From NCBI GenBank assembly GCA_002715425.1, contig PAYW01000009.1:34143-98142 (forward strand): a stretch of 64,000 nt of DNA. Reading direction: 5' to 3'. Under the pieces are notes generated by a model. The model was given only the letters and a program-made list of their open reading frames with translations. It did no database searches and was not told the DNA's origin. Shown piece by piece: positions 1-9,707 of this stretch; positions within the stretch are counted from its first letter, which is position 1, and each line of letters opens with the position of its first letter. Origin of the DNA: Actinomycetota bacterium (lineage in GTDB: Bacteria; Actinomycetota; Acidimicrobiia; Acidimicrobiales; UBA8592). Made by a program: the position numbers and the translations under genes.

Positions 1-165
1 GAAGAAATTATTGATCTACTTCAAAAGGGCCAAGGGGTGCTGAATATACTTCCGCTGTCTAACGTTAAAGAAGAGATTGACGCCGCTATCATCGAGCTAC
101 ATCCAGAATTCGATGATCTAAACACCGATATGAACTTGGAAACTAAAACAGCATTAGGTAGTTAA
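1..165 (+). CDS. C-terminal end of an unrecognised protein (5' truncated by window edge)
   Basis: An open frame runs from base 1 to a TAA at 163-165 and encodes the last 54 residues of a protein that begins outside the window. The visible part is acidic, with a hydrophobic stretch (VLNILPLSN) and a tail rich in Asp, Asn and Thr. I do not recognise the family. It ends 13 bases before gcvT on the same strand, so the two may be co-transcribed. It does not resemble the C-terminus of a GcvH lipoyl protein. Confidence 0.6.
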   Translation, partial: EEIIDLLQKGQGVLNILPLSNVKEEIDAAIIELHPEFDDLNTDMNLETKTALGS

Positions 166-178
166 ATCTCTAATTCTG

Positions 179-1249
179 ATGACTTTAAAACGTTCACCTC
201 TTCTAGAGGAACATGAAAAGCTTTCTGCGAAACTAGTAGAGTTCGCTGGATGGGAAATGCCAATTTCATATCCCACTGGAACTCTAAATGAACATTACGA
301 ATGTCGTAACGGTTGTGTAATTTTCGATGTTTCTCACCTCGGGTCTGTCTTGATAGAAGGTGAAGAGGCATTTGAAGAATTGCAGTACGCGTTTACTAAC
401 GATCTTTCTAAAATATCTCCCGGCCGAGCACAGTACTCTCATCTATTAAACGAAAACGGTTACGTTGTTGATGACGTCATTATCTGGTGGCTTGGAGAGT
501 ATAAATTTGAAGTTATGCCAAACGCGTCTAATACCGAAAGAGTCGAAAGAGCTATAGTTCGTCGCGGAAAGAAACTAACAATCAGCAACATTACTGAAGA
601 TAGAGCAGTCATCGCAGTCCAAGGTCCCAAATGCAAAAATATCCTTAATTCTTTATCCACTGAGGCGGCAGAGGTTCAAAGGTTTCATGTTAGCGAGATA
701 GACATAAACGGGATATCAGCAACGGTTGCAGGAACAGGATACACAGGAGAAGATGGAGTAGAAATAAGCATCCCAAAAGTATCTGCTCCAATCATGTGGG
801 CCGCATTAATTGAAGCTGGGGCCACACCTGCCGGACTAGGAGCAAGAGACACTTTACGTCTAGAAGCTGGACTGCCCTTACACGGACAAGAACTAGGGGA
901 GGGAATAAGCCCATTTCAAGCAAATATGCAATGGGTCGTTTCTATGACAAAAGGTGATTTTTACGGTAAGGAAGCACTACAAGAAGAACTAGAAATCGGC
1001 CCTAGTCGTTCTTTACGGGGATTTATATCTGAAAGTCGAAGACCACTCCGCCATGGTCAAGAAATATTACTAAATGGCGAAGTAATCGGTGAAGTAACAA
1101 GTGGAAATTATTCCCCAACACTCGGCACAGGAATAGCGATGGGTTTTATTCCAAGTGGGATAGAAGACGGAACAGAGATTCTTATTCGCGGAAAGCGAAC
1201 GAATAGTGAAGCTACGGTAATGAAGTTACCTTTCTACCGCTCTGCGTAG
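179..1249 (+). CDS. gcvT: Aminomethyltransferase (glycine cleavage T protein)
   Basis: The T protein transfers the aminomethyl carbon from the lipoyl arm of H protein to tetrahydrofolate, releasing ammonia and giving 5,10-methylene-THF. The 356 residues match the normal family length. Visible family landmarks are GWEMP (24-28), NGCVIFDVSHLG (44-55), the Asp pair in GYVVDD (98-99) that corresponds to the catalytic aspartate region, GTGYTGEDG (185-193) and GLGARDTLRLEAGLPLHG (219-236). The ATG follows the preceding stop by 13 bases. The P protein gene lies about 5.4 kb away on the other strand, and no gcvH is seen in the window. It is convergent with aroC, with only 9 bases between them. Confidence 0.95.
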   Translation: MTLKRSPLLEEHEKLSAKLVEFAGWEMPISYPTGTLNEHYECRNGCVIFDVSHLGSVLIEGEEAFEELQYAFTNDLSKISPGRAQYSHLLNENGYVVDDVIIWWLGEYKFEVMPNASNTERVERAIVRRGKKLTISNITEDRAVIAVQGPKCKNILNSLSTEAAEVQRFHVSEIDINGISATVAGTGYTGEDGVEISIPKVSAPIMWAALIEAGATPAGLGARDTLRLEAGLPLHGQELGEGISPFQANMQWVVSMTKGDFYGKEALQEELEIGPSRSLRGFISESRRPLRHGQEILLNGEVIGEVTSGNYSPTLGTGIAMGFIPSGIEDGTEILIRGKRTNSEATVMKLPFYRSA

Positions 1250-1258
1250 TCCTATTCG

Positions 1259-2350
1259 CTATGAATCAAATATGTTAATAGCTTTCTGACGAAGTAGCGC
1301 GTCGCAAAGAACAAGACAGATCATAGCTTCGACCATAGGGACAGCTCTAGGTAAAACACAAGGATCATGACGTCCTCTTGCTGAAAGTTCGACTTCATTT
1401 CCATCTCGATCTATTGTCTCTTGAGATGAAGTGATCGTTGCTGTTGGTTTAAACGCTACTTGGACCATTATGTTTTCACCATTTGAAATTCCGCCCTGAA
1501 CTCCCCCTGAATTATTAGTTCTAGTTCGCGGATTTCCATCTTCGCCGATTTCGAATAAATCATTATGCTCTCTTCCAGTCATTTCTGTTCCTTTGAAACC
1601 ACTCCCGATCTCGAACCCCTTTGTAGCTGGCAAACTCATTAAGCCTTTAGCCAAATCAGCCTCCAATTTATCAAACACAGGATCTCCAAGTCCTGTTGGT
1701 ACGTTACGTGCAACGCACTGGACAACTCCTCCCAAGCTATTTCCGTCTTTGCGGGCTTTTTTGATTGCATCGGCCATATCCGCTGCCGCCTCAGGATCAG
1801 GACAGCGAGTAGGGCCAGCTTCAACCGCTTCATAACTAACTTCAGATGGATCTATATTTGCTGAAATTAAATGAACTTTCTGAACCCAAGCAAGCACTTC
1901 TATGCCACAAGATTCCTTCAATATTTTTCTAGCTATGGCTCCAGCTGCTACTCTGCCAATTGTTTCGCGTGCGCTAGACCGACCGCCGCCTTCGTGGGCT
2001 CTTATTCCGTATTTAGCATCAGTCGTGTAGTCAGCATGAGAGGGGCGGTATACGTCTTTTAAGTGATCATAAGCGCCACTTTTTTGATCTTTGTTCTGGA
2101 CAGTTAAAGCAATAGGAGTACCTAGTGTTCTTCCTTCATATAAACCACTAAGTATTTCAACTGTGTCAGCTTCATCTCTTTGGGTTACTAATGAACTTTG
2201 GCCTGGCCGACGCCTATCTAAATCTTTTTGAATATCGGCGATTGAAAGAGAAAGCCTCGGTGGGCACCCGTCAATTACCACACCCACAGACGGGCCGTGA
2301 GACTCACCAAATGTATGTATACGAAATATTGAACCGAATGAACTACTCAT
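1259..2350 (-). CDS. aroC: Chorismate synthase
   Basis: This enzyme converts 5-enolpyruvylshikimate 3-phosphate to chorismate, the last step of the common aromatic pathway, using reduced FMN. The 363-residue protein carries the family signatures GESHGPSVG near the N-terminus, [38 protein letters not shown], and [17 protein letters not shown] near the C-terminus. These include the conserved His and Arg residues of the active site. The length is typical. It stands alone, without aroK or aroB nearby, which differs from the usual actinobacterial aro cluster. The start is the first ATG after the upstream gap, with CAGG a few bases ahead. Confidence 0.96.
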   Translation of the reverse strand: MSSSFGSIFRIHTFGESHGPSVGVVIDGCPPRLSLSIADIQKDLDRRRPGQSSLVTQRDEADTVEILSGLYEGRTLGTPIALTVQNKDQKSGAYDHLKDVYRPSHADYTTDAKYGIRAHEGGGRSSARETIGRVAAGAIARKILKESCGIEVLAWVQKVHLISANIDPSEVSYEAVEAGPTRCPDPEAAADMADAIKKARKDGNSLGGVVQCVARNVPTGLGDPVFDKLEADLAKGLMSLPATKGFEIGSGFKGTEMTGREHNDLFEIGEDGNPRTRTNNSGGVQGGISNGENIMVQVAFKPTATITSSQETIDRDGNEVELSARGRHDPCVLPRAVPMVEAMICLVLCDALLRQKAINIFDS

Positions 2351-2415
2351 ACACCTGAGGATAGATCAGATATACCTTCAGGGTGTGGGAATTTTCTATC
2401 AGGGTCAATAAGAAT

Positions 2416-3795
2416 TCAATACAGTGCATCATTTGCTTTCAATAAGGCAACTTCTACGACCTCGTTTAAGGCCGGGTGAACATAGAGCATCCCCGTTGAG
2501 AGTTCTTTAACACCCTGACCGAACTTCATGCCTTGAATTAATTGATGAATCAGCGTTGAAGCCTGAGGTCCCATGATATGGGCACCTAGTAACTTCCCAG
2601 TGTGAGGGCATGCAAGGACTTTGCAGAACCCATCAGAGTTTTCCATGGCCCACCCGTAAGCGACTTCTGAAAAATTAGCTACCCCCTTGACATACTCTGT
2701 TTGGCTTTCTAAAAGGGACTCTTCTGTGGCACCTACCGCAGCTATCTGGGGATTACTGAAGATCGCATATGGCATAGGGTTAAGATCTACCGATATTAGT
2801 TTGTCTGGATTTATGAGGTTGTGCGAAACCACCCGTGCTTCAGCATTGGCTGAGTGCTTTAGTTGATGCGGATTTGTGACATCGCCCAGAGCAAAAACTC
2901 CTTCAACCGTTGTGCCCATATTCTCATTCGTTACTATGTACCCGCTATCAGTCAATACATCAGTTGAATTTAGATTCAACTGATCTGCAGTAGGTATTCT
3001 TCCAGTCGCTACAAGCAACATTTCGCTAGAAAGTGACATATGGCCGAGGGGAGTCATACATGAAATAGATACACTACCAAATTCATCCCGAGAGATATTT
3101 TGAATGTCTACGTTAAGATGAACGTCTATCCTCTTTTTAATGGATTCCGTGAACCTAAGGCTGATTTCCCTATCTTGAGATCTTAGCAATCGATCAGATC
3201 TTGCCAAAACAGTTACCTGACATCCGAGCGACGAAAAGATATGCGCTATTTCATTTGAAATGTAGCCACCACCGATGATCGATAGTGACTTTGGTAGGGA
3301 ATCAATTCTCATAATTGAATCGGACGTTTGATAAGGGGTTTCACTTAGTCCAGGTATCTCAGGAATGAAGGGTCTAGCTCCAGTCGCGATCACTATATTA
3401 TGACCACCTAATCGGATGCCGTTAACTTCAATTACCTTGTTGCCGACGAACTTAGCATGACCTTCATAGACAGTTATATTTGACAAATTCTCTCTGTATT
3501 CTTTACCGCCTTTTGCTATGGGGTCAATGCGACCGTAAATACGGCTTACAATGTCTTTCCATCGAAGTTTGTTAACTGAAGCGTCGACTCCAATAACTTC
3601 GCTTCTTTCAATTTCACTAATGGTGTTTGCTACGTGAACTAACATTTTCGATGGAATACATCCGCGATTTAGGCATGTTCCTCCGAATGTCCCTTTTTCG
3701 ATTATTGCTATTTTCCATGAGTCAAACTCTGGAGTGATTATCGTATTTCCACTTCCAGTTCCGATAATAATTAAGTCGTAATCTTCACGATTCAC
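2416..3795 (-). CDS. mtr: Mycothione reductase (FAD/NADPH disulfide reductase)
   Basis: This flavoprotein belongs to the pyridine-nucleotide disulfide reductase class I family. Its role would be to reduce oxidised mycothiol (mycothione), the actinobacterial counterpart of glutathione. The FAD-binding N-terminus has GTGSGN instead of the usual GxGxxG, followed by the redox-active pair in GGTCLNRGCIPSKM. There is a second nucleotide-binding GGGYISNE segment, an ATGRIPTAD segment, an ALGDVTNPHQLKH FAD site, and the C-terminal HPALNEVVE catalytic His-Glu. The GTGSGN start, WGDV/AYGWAMED-like region and overall length of 459 resemble mycothione reductase more than lipoamide dehydrogenase. The paired SDR gene upstream lies 6 bases away. 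The alternative, a general thiol disulfide reductase, is less likely. Confidence 0.87.
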   Translation of the reverse strand: MNREDYDLIIIGTGSGNTIITPEFDSWKIAIIEKGTFGGTCLNRGCIPSKMLVHVANTISEIERSEVIGVDASVNKLRWKDIVSRIYGRIDPIAKGGKEYRENLSNITVYEGHAKFVGNKVIEVNGIRLGGHNIVIATGARPFIPEIPGLSETPYQTSDSIMRIDSLPKSLSIIGGGYISNEIAHIFSSLGCQVTVLARSDRLLRSQDREISLRFTESIKKRIDVHLNVDIQNISRDEFGSVSISCMTPLGHMSLSSEMLLVATGRIPTADQLNLNSTDVLTDSGYIVTNENMGTTVEGVFALGDVTNPHQLKHSANAEARVVSHNLINPDKLISVDLNPMPYAIFSNPQIAAVGATEESLLESQTEYVKGVANFSEVAYGWAMENSDGFCKVLACPHTGKLLGAHIMGPQASTLIHQLIQGMKFGQGVKELSTGMLYVHPALNEVVEVALLKANDALY

Positions 3796-3801
3796 TGTGA
3801 T

Positions 3802-4674
3802 TCAGTTCTCTCGCTCATTGATACCTGTTGTGATGTGATCTATGAGGTCTCCATCTAATGACGGATTATTTCCGGACTCTATTCTTTGGTGCCGAATTCG
3901 CATATGCTCGTGGTGTGCATTGTCTGTAAATATATAGAACTTTTTCGCTTCTACTGCCTCAAAGACTAGATCTGCAACAACGTCGGGAGACAAAGAGTTC
4001 GCATATATTTCTTCAATAAGTTCTTTACGATCATCATCTTGCTCCTCTTGTTGTAGCGCAGGAACTATGTACTTTTCCTGACGGTTCCTATCACTGTCTA
4101 GAATTCCTGTCCGAACTAGTCCTGGGCATAATGCGCTCACCCCTACGTTGGAATTCAGTTGCTCCAATTCGAAATAGAGTGTTTCAGCTATTGTCAAAAC
4201 AGCGTGTTTACTTGCGTTATATGGGCCCATTCCAGGATACGACAGATGCCCAGCTACCGATGATGTAAATACAATGTGTCCTTCGTTCTCTTCTTTTAAA
4301 ATTGGCAAAAAGTTTTTAACTCCGAAGATAACGCCCCACAAGTTCACTGCAAGAATCCATTCCCAGTCTTTAATTTCCGTAGCATCAATTGGGCCACCAG
4401 CTCCTACACCTGCGTTCAGACATACAATTCCTGGAATTCCAACGTCCTCTATGACTGACTTGGTGAAGTTTTCCATCGATGAACTACTTGATACATCCAA
4501 CGTGTACCCATATGCAGAAATTCCCTCTATAGATAGTTCATCAACTGTTTTCGTCAACGCTGGCTCTTCAATATCGCCTAGGCATACTTTGTAACCAGCT
4601 CGGCCGTATCGATAGCACAACGATTTTCCTATGCCGCTCGCACCACCTGTAATCACTGCAATGTTATTCTTCAA
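3802..4674 (-). CDS. Short-chain dehydrogenase/reductase
   Basis: This is a classical SDR of 290 residues with the NAD(P)-binding motif TGGASGIG (9-16), the NAG motif in LNAGVG, a catalytic Ser in FTSSVAG, and the YNASK catalytic Tyr-Lys pair. The acidic residue after the second strand (GDIEEP) suggests NAD rather than NADP preference. The C-terminal extension of about 40 residues beyond the core is longer than usual. It sits 6 bases upstream of the mycothione reductase gene on the same strand and is probably co-transcribed. The substrate cannot be told from sequence. It begins 50 bases from a divergent dehydrogenase gene. Confidence 0.88.
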   Translation of the reverse strand: MKNNIAVITGGASGIGKSLCYRYGRAGYKVCLGDIEEPALTKTVDELSIEGISAYGYTLDVSSSSSMENFTKSVIEDVGIPGIVCLNAGVGAGGPIDATEIKDWEWILAVNLWGVIFGVKNFLPILKEENEGHIVFTSSVAGHLSYPGMGPYNASKHAVLTIAETLYFELEQLNSNVGVSALCPGLVRTGILDSDRNRQEKYIVPALQQEEQDDDRKELIEEIYANSLSPDVVADLVFEAVEAKKFYIFTDNAHHEHMRIRHQRIESGNNPSLDGDLIDHITTGINEREN

Positions 4675-4742
4675 CGCCGCTCCTCGTTAATTCTCCTTAG
4701 CGCAGAATACCCTTAAGATGGGCAATGATGCTAAGGGGCGAC

Positions 4743-5780
4743 ATGGATACTGAAAAAATAAAGATTGGAATGCTATTTCCTTTAAGAAATGAGCATGAGT
4801 CTCTTAACAAGTTGTGTCAAGATTTCCCTATTGAGATTGTTGACACCCCATACATTGAAGCAAACGAACTCAGGTCAGATCGCGGCTTGAATCATGGAGT
4901 CAATCCCGGATTGCATGTAGCTCCGGAAATAGATGATGCTACGAAAGTAGAGTGGCAGAAGTGTCATGCTATCGTGGCTATGGATTTACCTAGTAATCCT
5001 CGGTCACTGTTTCCTAATTTATGTTGGTTTCAAGGAGTATCTGCTGGTTATGACCATATAGACTCGTCATCTTTGGCCGAAATGGGTGTAGTTCAAACAA
5101 ACGCTCGAGGCATAGCATCTGCTTCCATTTCTGAGTTCGTATTTGCTAGATTTTTACAGGTTTTGAAAGATTTAAGAATGATTGACCAGCAACAAAATGA
5201 AAAAAATTGGAAAGTCAAATTTGGGTCTGAGGCTTATGGTAAAACCATAGGGATAGTGGGCTTAGGATCAATAGGACGAGAAATAGCATCTCGAGCAAGA
5301 GCATTTGGTATGACAGTTCTCGCAGTGAAAAAAAACTCAAGTATCGAAACTTATGACGAAGTGGTTGATCAGGTCTTCCCAGTAAGTGAGGTAGATACGA
5401 TGATTGCAATGTCTGATCTAGTTGTTATGGCTGCTCCAGCTAATGACGAGACGCGCGACATGTTCAATCGAGAACGGTTTTCGCGGATGAAACCTGGATC
5501 TATTTTTTGTAATATCGCTAGGGGAATGCACGTGGTAGAGGATGACCTCGTTGATGCTTTAAATGCAGATTACCTTAGAGCAGCAATTCTGGATGTTACT
5601 CGTAATGAGCCATTGCCTTTAGATAGTCCGATTTGGTCAGCGAAGAATATGTATCTATCGCCGCACTGTTCGGTTTCTTTTGATAGCTACGAGGAGAATG
5701 CTGTGGCGTTACTTGTAGAGAACGCTCAATTATTTATAGAGGGTAAACCACTAATGAATGTTGTACCTGGTGACCTGTAA
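4743..5780 (+). CDS. D-isomer-specific 2-hydroxyacid dehydrogenase
   Basis: This NAD-dependent enzyme family interconverts 2-oxoacids and D-2-hydroxyacids. The Rossmann motif GLGSIGREIASRARAFGM, the catalytic Arg in NIARG, the Glu in DVTRNEPLP and the His in SPHCSVS are all present. I place the start at the ATG at 4743 because AAGGGG lies at 4733-4738. ATGs at 4725 and 4728 would add a few residues. At 345 residues it is of ordinary family length. The N-terminal third is divergent, so the substrate (glyoxylate, phosphoglycerate or another oxoacid) is uncertain. It ends directly against a convergent enoyl-CoA hydratase gene, with no intergenic bases. Confidence 0.88.
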   Translation: MDTEKIKIGMLFPLRNEHESLNKLCQDFPIEIVDTPYIEANELRSDRGLNHGVNPGLHVAPEIDDATKVEWQKCHAIVAMDLPSNPRSLFPNLCWFQGVSAGYDHIDSSSLAEMGVVQTNARGIASASISEFVFARFLQVLKDLRMIDQQQNEKNWKVKFGSEAYGKTIGIVGLGSIGREIASRARAFGMTVLAVKKNSSIETYDEVVDQVFPVSEVDTMIAMSDLVVMAAPANDETRDMFNRERFSRMKPGSIFCNIARGMHVVEDDLVDALNADYLRAAILDVTRNEPLPLDSPIWSAKNMYLSPHCSVSFDSYEENAVALLVENAQLFIEGKPLMNVVPGDL

Positions 5781-6581
5781 TTACTTTTTCCTGAAATTCG
5801 GAGTACGTTTTTCAGAGAAAGCTCGTGGGCCTTCTTTAGCATCTTCGCTAGAAAACACTGACCATCCGTATGTGAATTCGTGAGCTAAGGCTTCTTCTTC
5901 TGTCATGCCGTCTGTTTCATGCAAGGTCTTCAGTATCGCTTCAACAGCGAGTGGCCCATTTTCGCATATGCTCTGAGCTATCTCCCTTGCTTTATTTAAG
6001 GCTTCACCATCAGGAACAACGTGGCCGATCAGGCCGATCTCTTTAGCTTCTTTAGCATCGATATGTCTTCCAGTAAGAAGCAAATCAGCGGCGACGGTAT
6101 ATGGTACTTGACGTCGCAACCGAACGGCTGACCCACCCATTGGGTAAAGGCTCCATCGTGCTTCTGATATGCCAAATTTCGCGCTTTCACCGGCAACACG
6201 AATATCCATTGCTTGAAGTATCTCGGTTCCGCCCGCAATAGCGACTCCTTCGACTGCTGCAATCATCGGTTTCGTAGGCCGATATGAGCGGAGCAAGCCT
6301 TTCCAATGTATTTCAGGATCACCAGCTGACCGTTTTTTCATATCTATACCTGTATCGGCATCAGCGTCATTGCCAGACATTGCCTTCAAATCAGCTCCAG
6401 AAGAAAAGTTACCTTCAGCTCCAGTCACGATTATGCAACGAATTTCATCGTCTTCGGAAGCTTCAACGAACGCATCATACATCCGAACAATCATTGGCCC
6501 AGAAATTGCATTCATCCTTTTGGGTCGATTTAATGTGACCGTCATGACGTGTCCATCGCGCTCTACTAATGCATCAGGCAT
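5781..6581 (-). CDS. Enoyl-CoA hydratase/isomerase family protein
   Basis: This is a crotonase-fold protein of 266 residues. The oxyanion-hole segments are [11 protein letters not shown] and [11 protein letters not shown], and a Glu is kept in [14 protein letters not shown] at the position of one catalytic glutamate. The C-terminal KRTPNF segment matches the family's ending. Crotonase family members act on acyl-CoA thioesters by hydration, isomerisation or hydrolysis. The exact reaction cannot be read from these motifs, and the modified loop [12 protein letters not shown] differs from the usual PGxGGTQRL. It is a single gene in a run of minus-strand genes downstream of gcvP, with 37 bases between them. 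Confidence 0.88.
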   Translation of the reverse strand: MPDALVERDGHVMTVTLNRPKRMNAISGPMIVRMYDAFVEASEDDEIRCIIVTGAEGNFSSGADLKAMSGNDADADTGIDMKKRSAGDPEIHWKGLLRSYRPTKPMIAAVEGVAIAGGTEILQAMDIRVAGESAKFGISEARWSLYPMGGSAVRLRRQVPYTVAADLLLTGRHIDAKEAKEIGLIGHVVPDGEALNKAREIAQSICENGPLAVEAILKTLHETDGMTEEEALAHEFTYGWSVFSSEDAKEGPRAFSEKRTPNFRKK

Positions 6582-6618
6582 ATTTCCTCTTTTCTGGACA
6601 AACTAGTTCCATAGAACA

Positions 6619-9447
6619 TTAACGGTATTCACTTATATCGGGACAGCTACACATTAAGTTTTTATCTCCATGAGCCCCGTCTATCCTTCCGACTGGAGGC
6701 CAATACTTGTTTTTTTGAAGGAAATCGACAGGATATGCTGCTTGAGCCCTAGTGTATTGCATGTCCCATGTATCGCTAGTGACGTGAGATGCAGTGTGCG
6801 GGGCGTTGTGGAGCATCGAATCTAGATAACTGATAACTCCATTTTCGATGTCCGTTATTTCATTTCGGATAGTGATCATCGCTTCACAAAATCTGTCAAT
6901 CTCACTTAGCGATTCAGATTCAGTAGGTTCTATCATTAATGTTCCAGCGACTGGAAACGACATTGTAGGTGCATGAAAGCCGAAGTCCATGAGGCGTTTA
7001 GCAATATCATCTGAATTAACACCTGTGCTTTGTGTTATAGGTCGTATATCGATAATGCATTCGTGAGCTACGAATCCTTCTGCACCTGTAAATAGCACTG
7101 GGTAATAGTCTCCTAGTTTTTTTGCTATATAGTTCGCACTTAAAATTGCAACCTTCGTTGCATTCAATAAGCCATTACCGCCCATCATTGCGATGTACGC
7201 CCAAGAAATCGGAAGAATACTTGCCGATCCCCAAGGACTTGCACTGATGGGACCAATCCCAGATGAAGGTCCGGAGTCCTCAATAAGCGGATGGTTAGGT
7301 AGATACGGCTTGAGGTGATCTGCTACAGCAACAGGTCCGACTCCTGGGCCTCCACCTCCATGGGGGATGCAAAATGTCTTATGAAGATTGAGGTGAGATA
7401 CATCAGCACCAAACTTTCCGGGTTGTGCGATCCCTACTAAAGCATTGAGATTTGCTCCATCAAGATAGACCTGTCCGCCATGATCATGGACTAATTCACA
7501 AATTTGGGTTATCGATTCTTCAAATACTCCATGTGTTGACGGATAAGTAACCATTACAGAACTTAACGACTTCTGATTATCTTTACATTTGGTCTTTAGA
7601 TCCTTTAAATCAACATTGCCGTTCTGATCGCACTCTACAACTACCACTTTCATTCCTGCCATTGCTGCACTAGCAGCGTTAGTCCCATGAGCTGAAGCAG
7701 GTATGAGGCAGATGTTTCTTTCAGTTTGGTCTCGTGATTGATGATATTTTTGAATAGCCAATAAACCTGCAAGTTCTCCTTGGGAACCGGCATTAGGTTG
7801 CAGGCTAATTGCAGAGTATCCAGTTATGTTTATAAGCCACGACTCTAACTCCGATATGAGAACGTCATACCCTTTCCTTTGTTCTTTCGGAACAAAGGGA
7901 TGAATACTAGAGAATTCTGGCCATGTAACAGGGAGCATTTCTGTTGTGGCATTTAACTTCATAGTGCACGAGCCGAGAGGTATCATGGATCGGTCGAGAG
8001 CTAGATCTCGATCGGCGAGTGTTCGAAGATACCTAAGCATTTCCGTCTCTGTATGATAGGTGTTAAAGACTGGATGAGAACAGTAGTCGGTTTCTCTTAA
8101 ATATGATTCGCTAAGTGGACTTGATGCTTCGCTACTTTCGTCTGCAACTTTGAAAGAGCTAAGGACCTTGCTTATTTCTATCATTGTCGTAGTTTCGTCA
8201 ACTGAGATAGAGACCGTGTCTTTATCCACTAGTCGTAAATTAATTCCAACTTGTTGCGCCCGACTACAAACTGCTTCGGCTTGGCCCAGAACCTTAACAG
8301 TAATGGTGTCAAACCAAGTACTGTTTAGAATTTCGAAATTATTAGATCGTAAATTTGCCGCGAGTTTACTAGCCAACGAATGCACACTATTTGCGATAGA
8401 ACGCAAACCTTCAGGACCATGATAAACAGCATATGCACCTGCAATTACGGCTAACAGAACTTGGGCTGTGCAAATATTACTTGTCGCTTTTTCACGCCGT
8501 ATATGTTGCTCACGAGTTTGAAGCGCAAGTCTCAATGCGTTATTTCCATGAGAATCAAGAGAAACACCAACTATTCTGCCAGGAATAGTTCTTCGGTTTT
8601 CATGCTTTGTTGCGATATACGCAGCATGGGGACCACCAAAACCTAATGGAACACCGAAACGTTGAGCGCTCCCAATAACAACATCTGCACCCATTTCACC
8701 AGGGGCTTTTAGTAAACATAGGGATAAAAGGTCTGCAGCTACTGCCACGAGTCGTCCCGCATCATGATGAGAGACTATCGAACCAGATAAATTTGGGATC
8801 TCTCCAGACGCACCCGGATACTGATATAGAACACCAAAACATCCTGCAGGGGCCTCACTAGGGTCACCTACCGCTACCTCGATACCCATAGCTGATGCTC
8901 TCGTCTTTACAACAGAGATCGTTTGGGGAAAACAATCAGCGTCAACAAAAAATAAACTTTCCGGACCTCCATGAAGTCGTTTGAGCATTGTCATTGCCTC
9001 TGCGGCTGCAGTTGCTTCATCAAGAAGTGAGGCGTTGGCAATATCACAGCCTGTTAAATCACAAATCATTGTTTGGAAATTAAGTAAGGCTTCGAGTCTT
9101 CCTTGTGAAATCTCTGCTTGATAAGGGGTATAAGCAGTATACCAAGCAGGGTTTTCTAGAATATTTCTTTGTATTACGGGTGGGAGGTAAGTGTTGTAAT
9201 AGCCAAGCCCAATCATCGAGGTATTGACGACATTAAGCGCAGCGATCTCTTTCAGTCGTTCGATTGCTTGAATTTCATTTAACGCTGGTGGCAAAGAAAT
9301 TACTTCAGACAGGTCCCTAATAGATTTTGGAACTGTCCTCTCAATAAGATCATCAATAGAGTCGACGTTAAGAAAATTGAGCATGGAAAGTTCATTTTCT
9401 TGATTGAGACCAATGTGTCTTCGTGCAAAATCGGCAGGGTTATACAT
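6619..9447 (-). CDS. gcvP: Glycine dehydrogenase (decarboxylating), P protein
   Basis: The PLP-dependent P protein decarboxylates glycine and loads the aminomethyl group onto the lipoyl group of H protein. The 942 residues form one chain with both P1-like and P2-like halves, unlike the split subunits of some bacteria. The N-terminus begins with FARRHIG, typical of the family. The PLP lysine is in [20 protein letters not shown] in the second half. A tandem glycine riboswitch precedes the gene, so expression is expected to rise with glycine. The start ATG is 27 bases downstream of the riboswitch with no gene between. gcvT lies elsewhere in the window. Confidence 0.96.
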   Translation of the reverse strand: MYNPADFARRHIGLNQENELSMLNFLNVDSIDDLIERTVPKSIRDLSEVISLPPALNEIQAIERLKEIAALNVVNTSMIGLGYYNTYLPPVIQRNILENPAWYTAYTPYQAEISQGRLEALLNFQTMICDLTGCDIANASLLDEATAAAEAMTMLKRLHGGPESLFFVDADCFPQTISVVKTRASAMGIEVAVGDPSEAPAGCFGVLYQYPGASGEIPNLSGSIVSHHDAGRLVAVAADLLSLCLLKAPGEMGADVVIGSAQRFGVPLGFGGPHAAYIATKHENRRTIPGRIVGVSLDSHGNNALRLALQTREQHIRREKATSNICTAQVLLAVIAGAYAVYHGPEGLRSIANSVHSLASKLAANLRSNNFEILNSTWFDTITVKVLGQAEAVCSRAQQVGINLRLVDKDTVSISVDETTTMIEISKVLSSFKVADESSEASSPLSESYLRETDYCSHPVFNTYHTETEMLRYLRTLADRDLALDRSMIPLGSCTMKLNATTEMLPVTWPEFSSIHPFVPKEQRKGYDVLISELESWLINITGYSAISLQPNAGSQGELAGLLAIQKYHQSRDQTERNICLIPASAHGTNAASAAMAGMKVVVVECDQNGNVDLKDLKTKCKDNQKSLSSVMVTYPSTHGVFEESITQICELVHDHGGQVYLDGANLNALVGIAQPGKFGADVSHLNLHKTFCIPHGGGGPGVGPVAVADHLKPYLPNHPLIEDSGPSSGIGPISASPWGSASILPISWAYIAMMGGNGLLNATKVAILSANYIAKKLGDYYPVLFTGAEGFVAHECIIDIRPITQSTGVNSDDIAKRLMDFGFHAPTMSFPVAGTLMIEPTESESLSEIDRFCEAMITIRNEITDIENGVISYLDSMLHNAPHTASHVTSDTWDMQYTRAQAAYPVDFLQKNKYWPPVGRIDGAHGDKNLMCSCPDISEYR

Positions 9448-9473
9448 AACTTCCTTTCGAACTCATAAGTTAT

Positions 9474-9634
9474 GTCCCCCTCTGTCTTACTACCTGAGAG
9501 CTTCGGCGTTTGCCTTTCCCCTTCGGTGAACGATTTAACATTCTTTCCAGATCGGTCGATCTTGACGGTACTTTTGCCTGAGAGTTTCGGGGGGACCCTT
9601 GCTCCTTCGGCGCCAACAATGTTGAACTCTCCCG
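9474..9634 (-). promoter_or_regulatory. Tandem glycine riboswitch (two aptamers)
   Basis: On the minus strand two copies of the glycine aptamer core occur in series upstream of gcvP. The first copy, about 9634 to 9553, contains GGCGCCGAAGGAGCAA and AACTCTCAGGCAAAAG. The second, about 9552 to 9474, contains TCTGGAAAGA, CACCGAAGGGGAAA, GCTCTCAGGTA and GACAGAGGGG. These are the conserved core strings of the known class. Tandem aptamers usually activate glycine catabolic genes in response to glycine, and the gene immediately downstream is gcvP. The expression platform probably lies in the short stretch between 9473 and the start codon. No clear terminator is visible there, so control at translation is possible. 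Confidence 0.93.
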
Positions 9635-9707
9635 TAGTCAATCATTGACCAATGTCAGATTAGCTCGATTCATATCAAAATGTCATGACTTTTAGAAAAT
9701 GATTTCC

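Noticed and set aside
9300..9641. Open frame on the minus strand overlapping the glycine riboswitch
   Set aside because: It reads through the aptamer sequence and the gcvP start in another frame. The conserved riboswitch core explains the bases.
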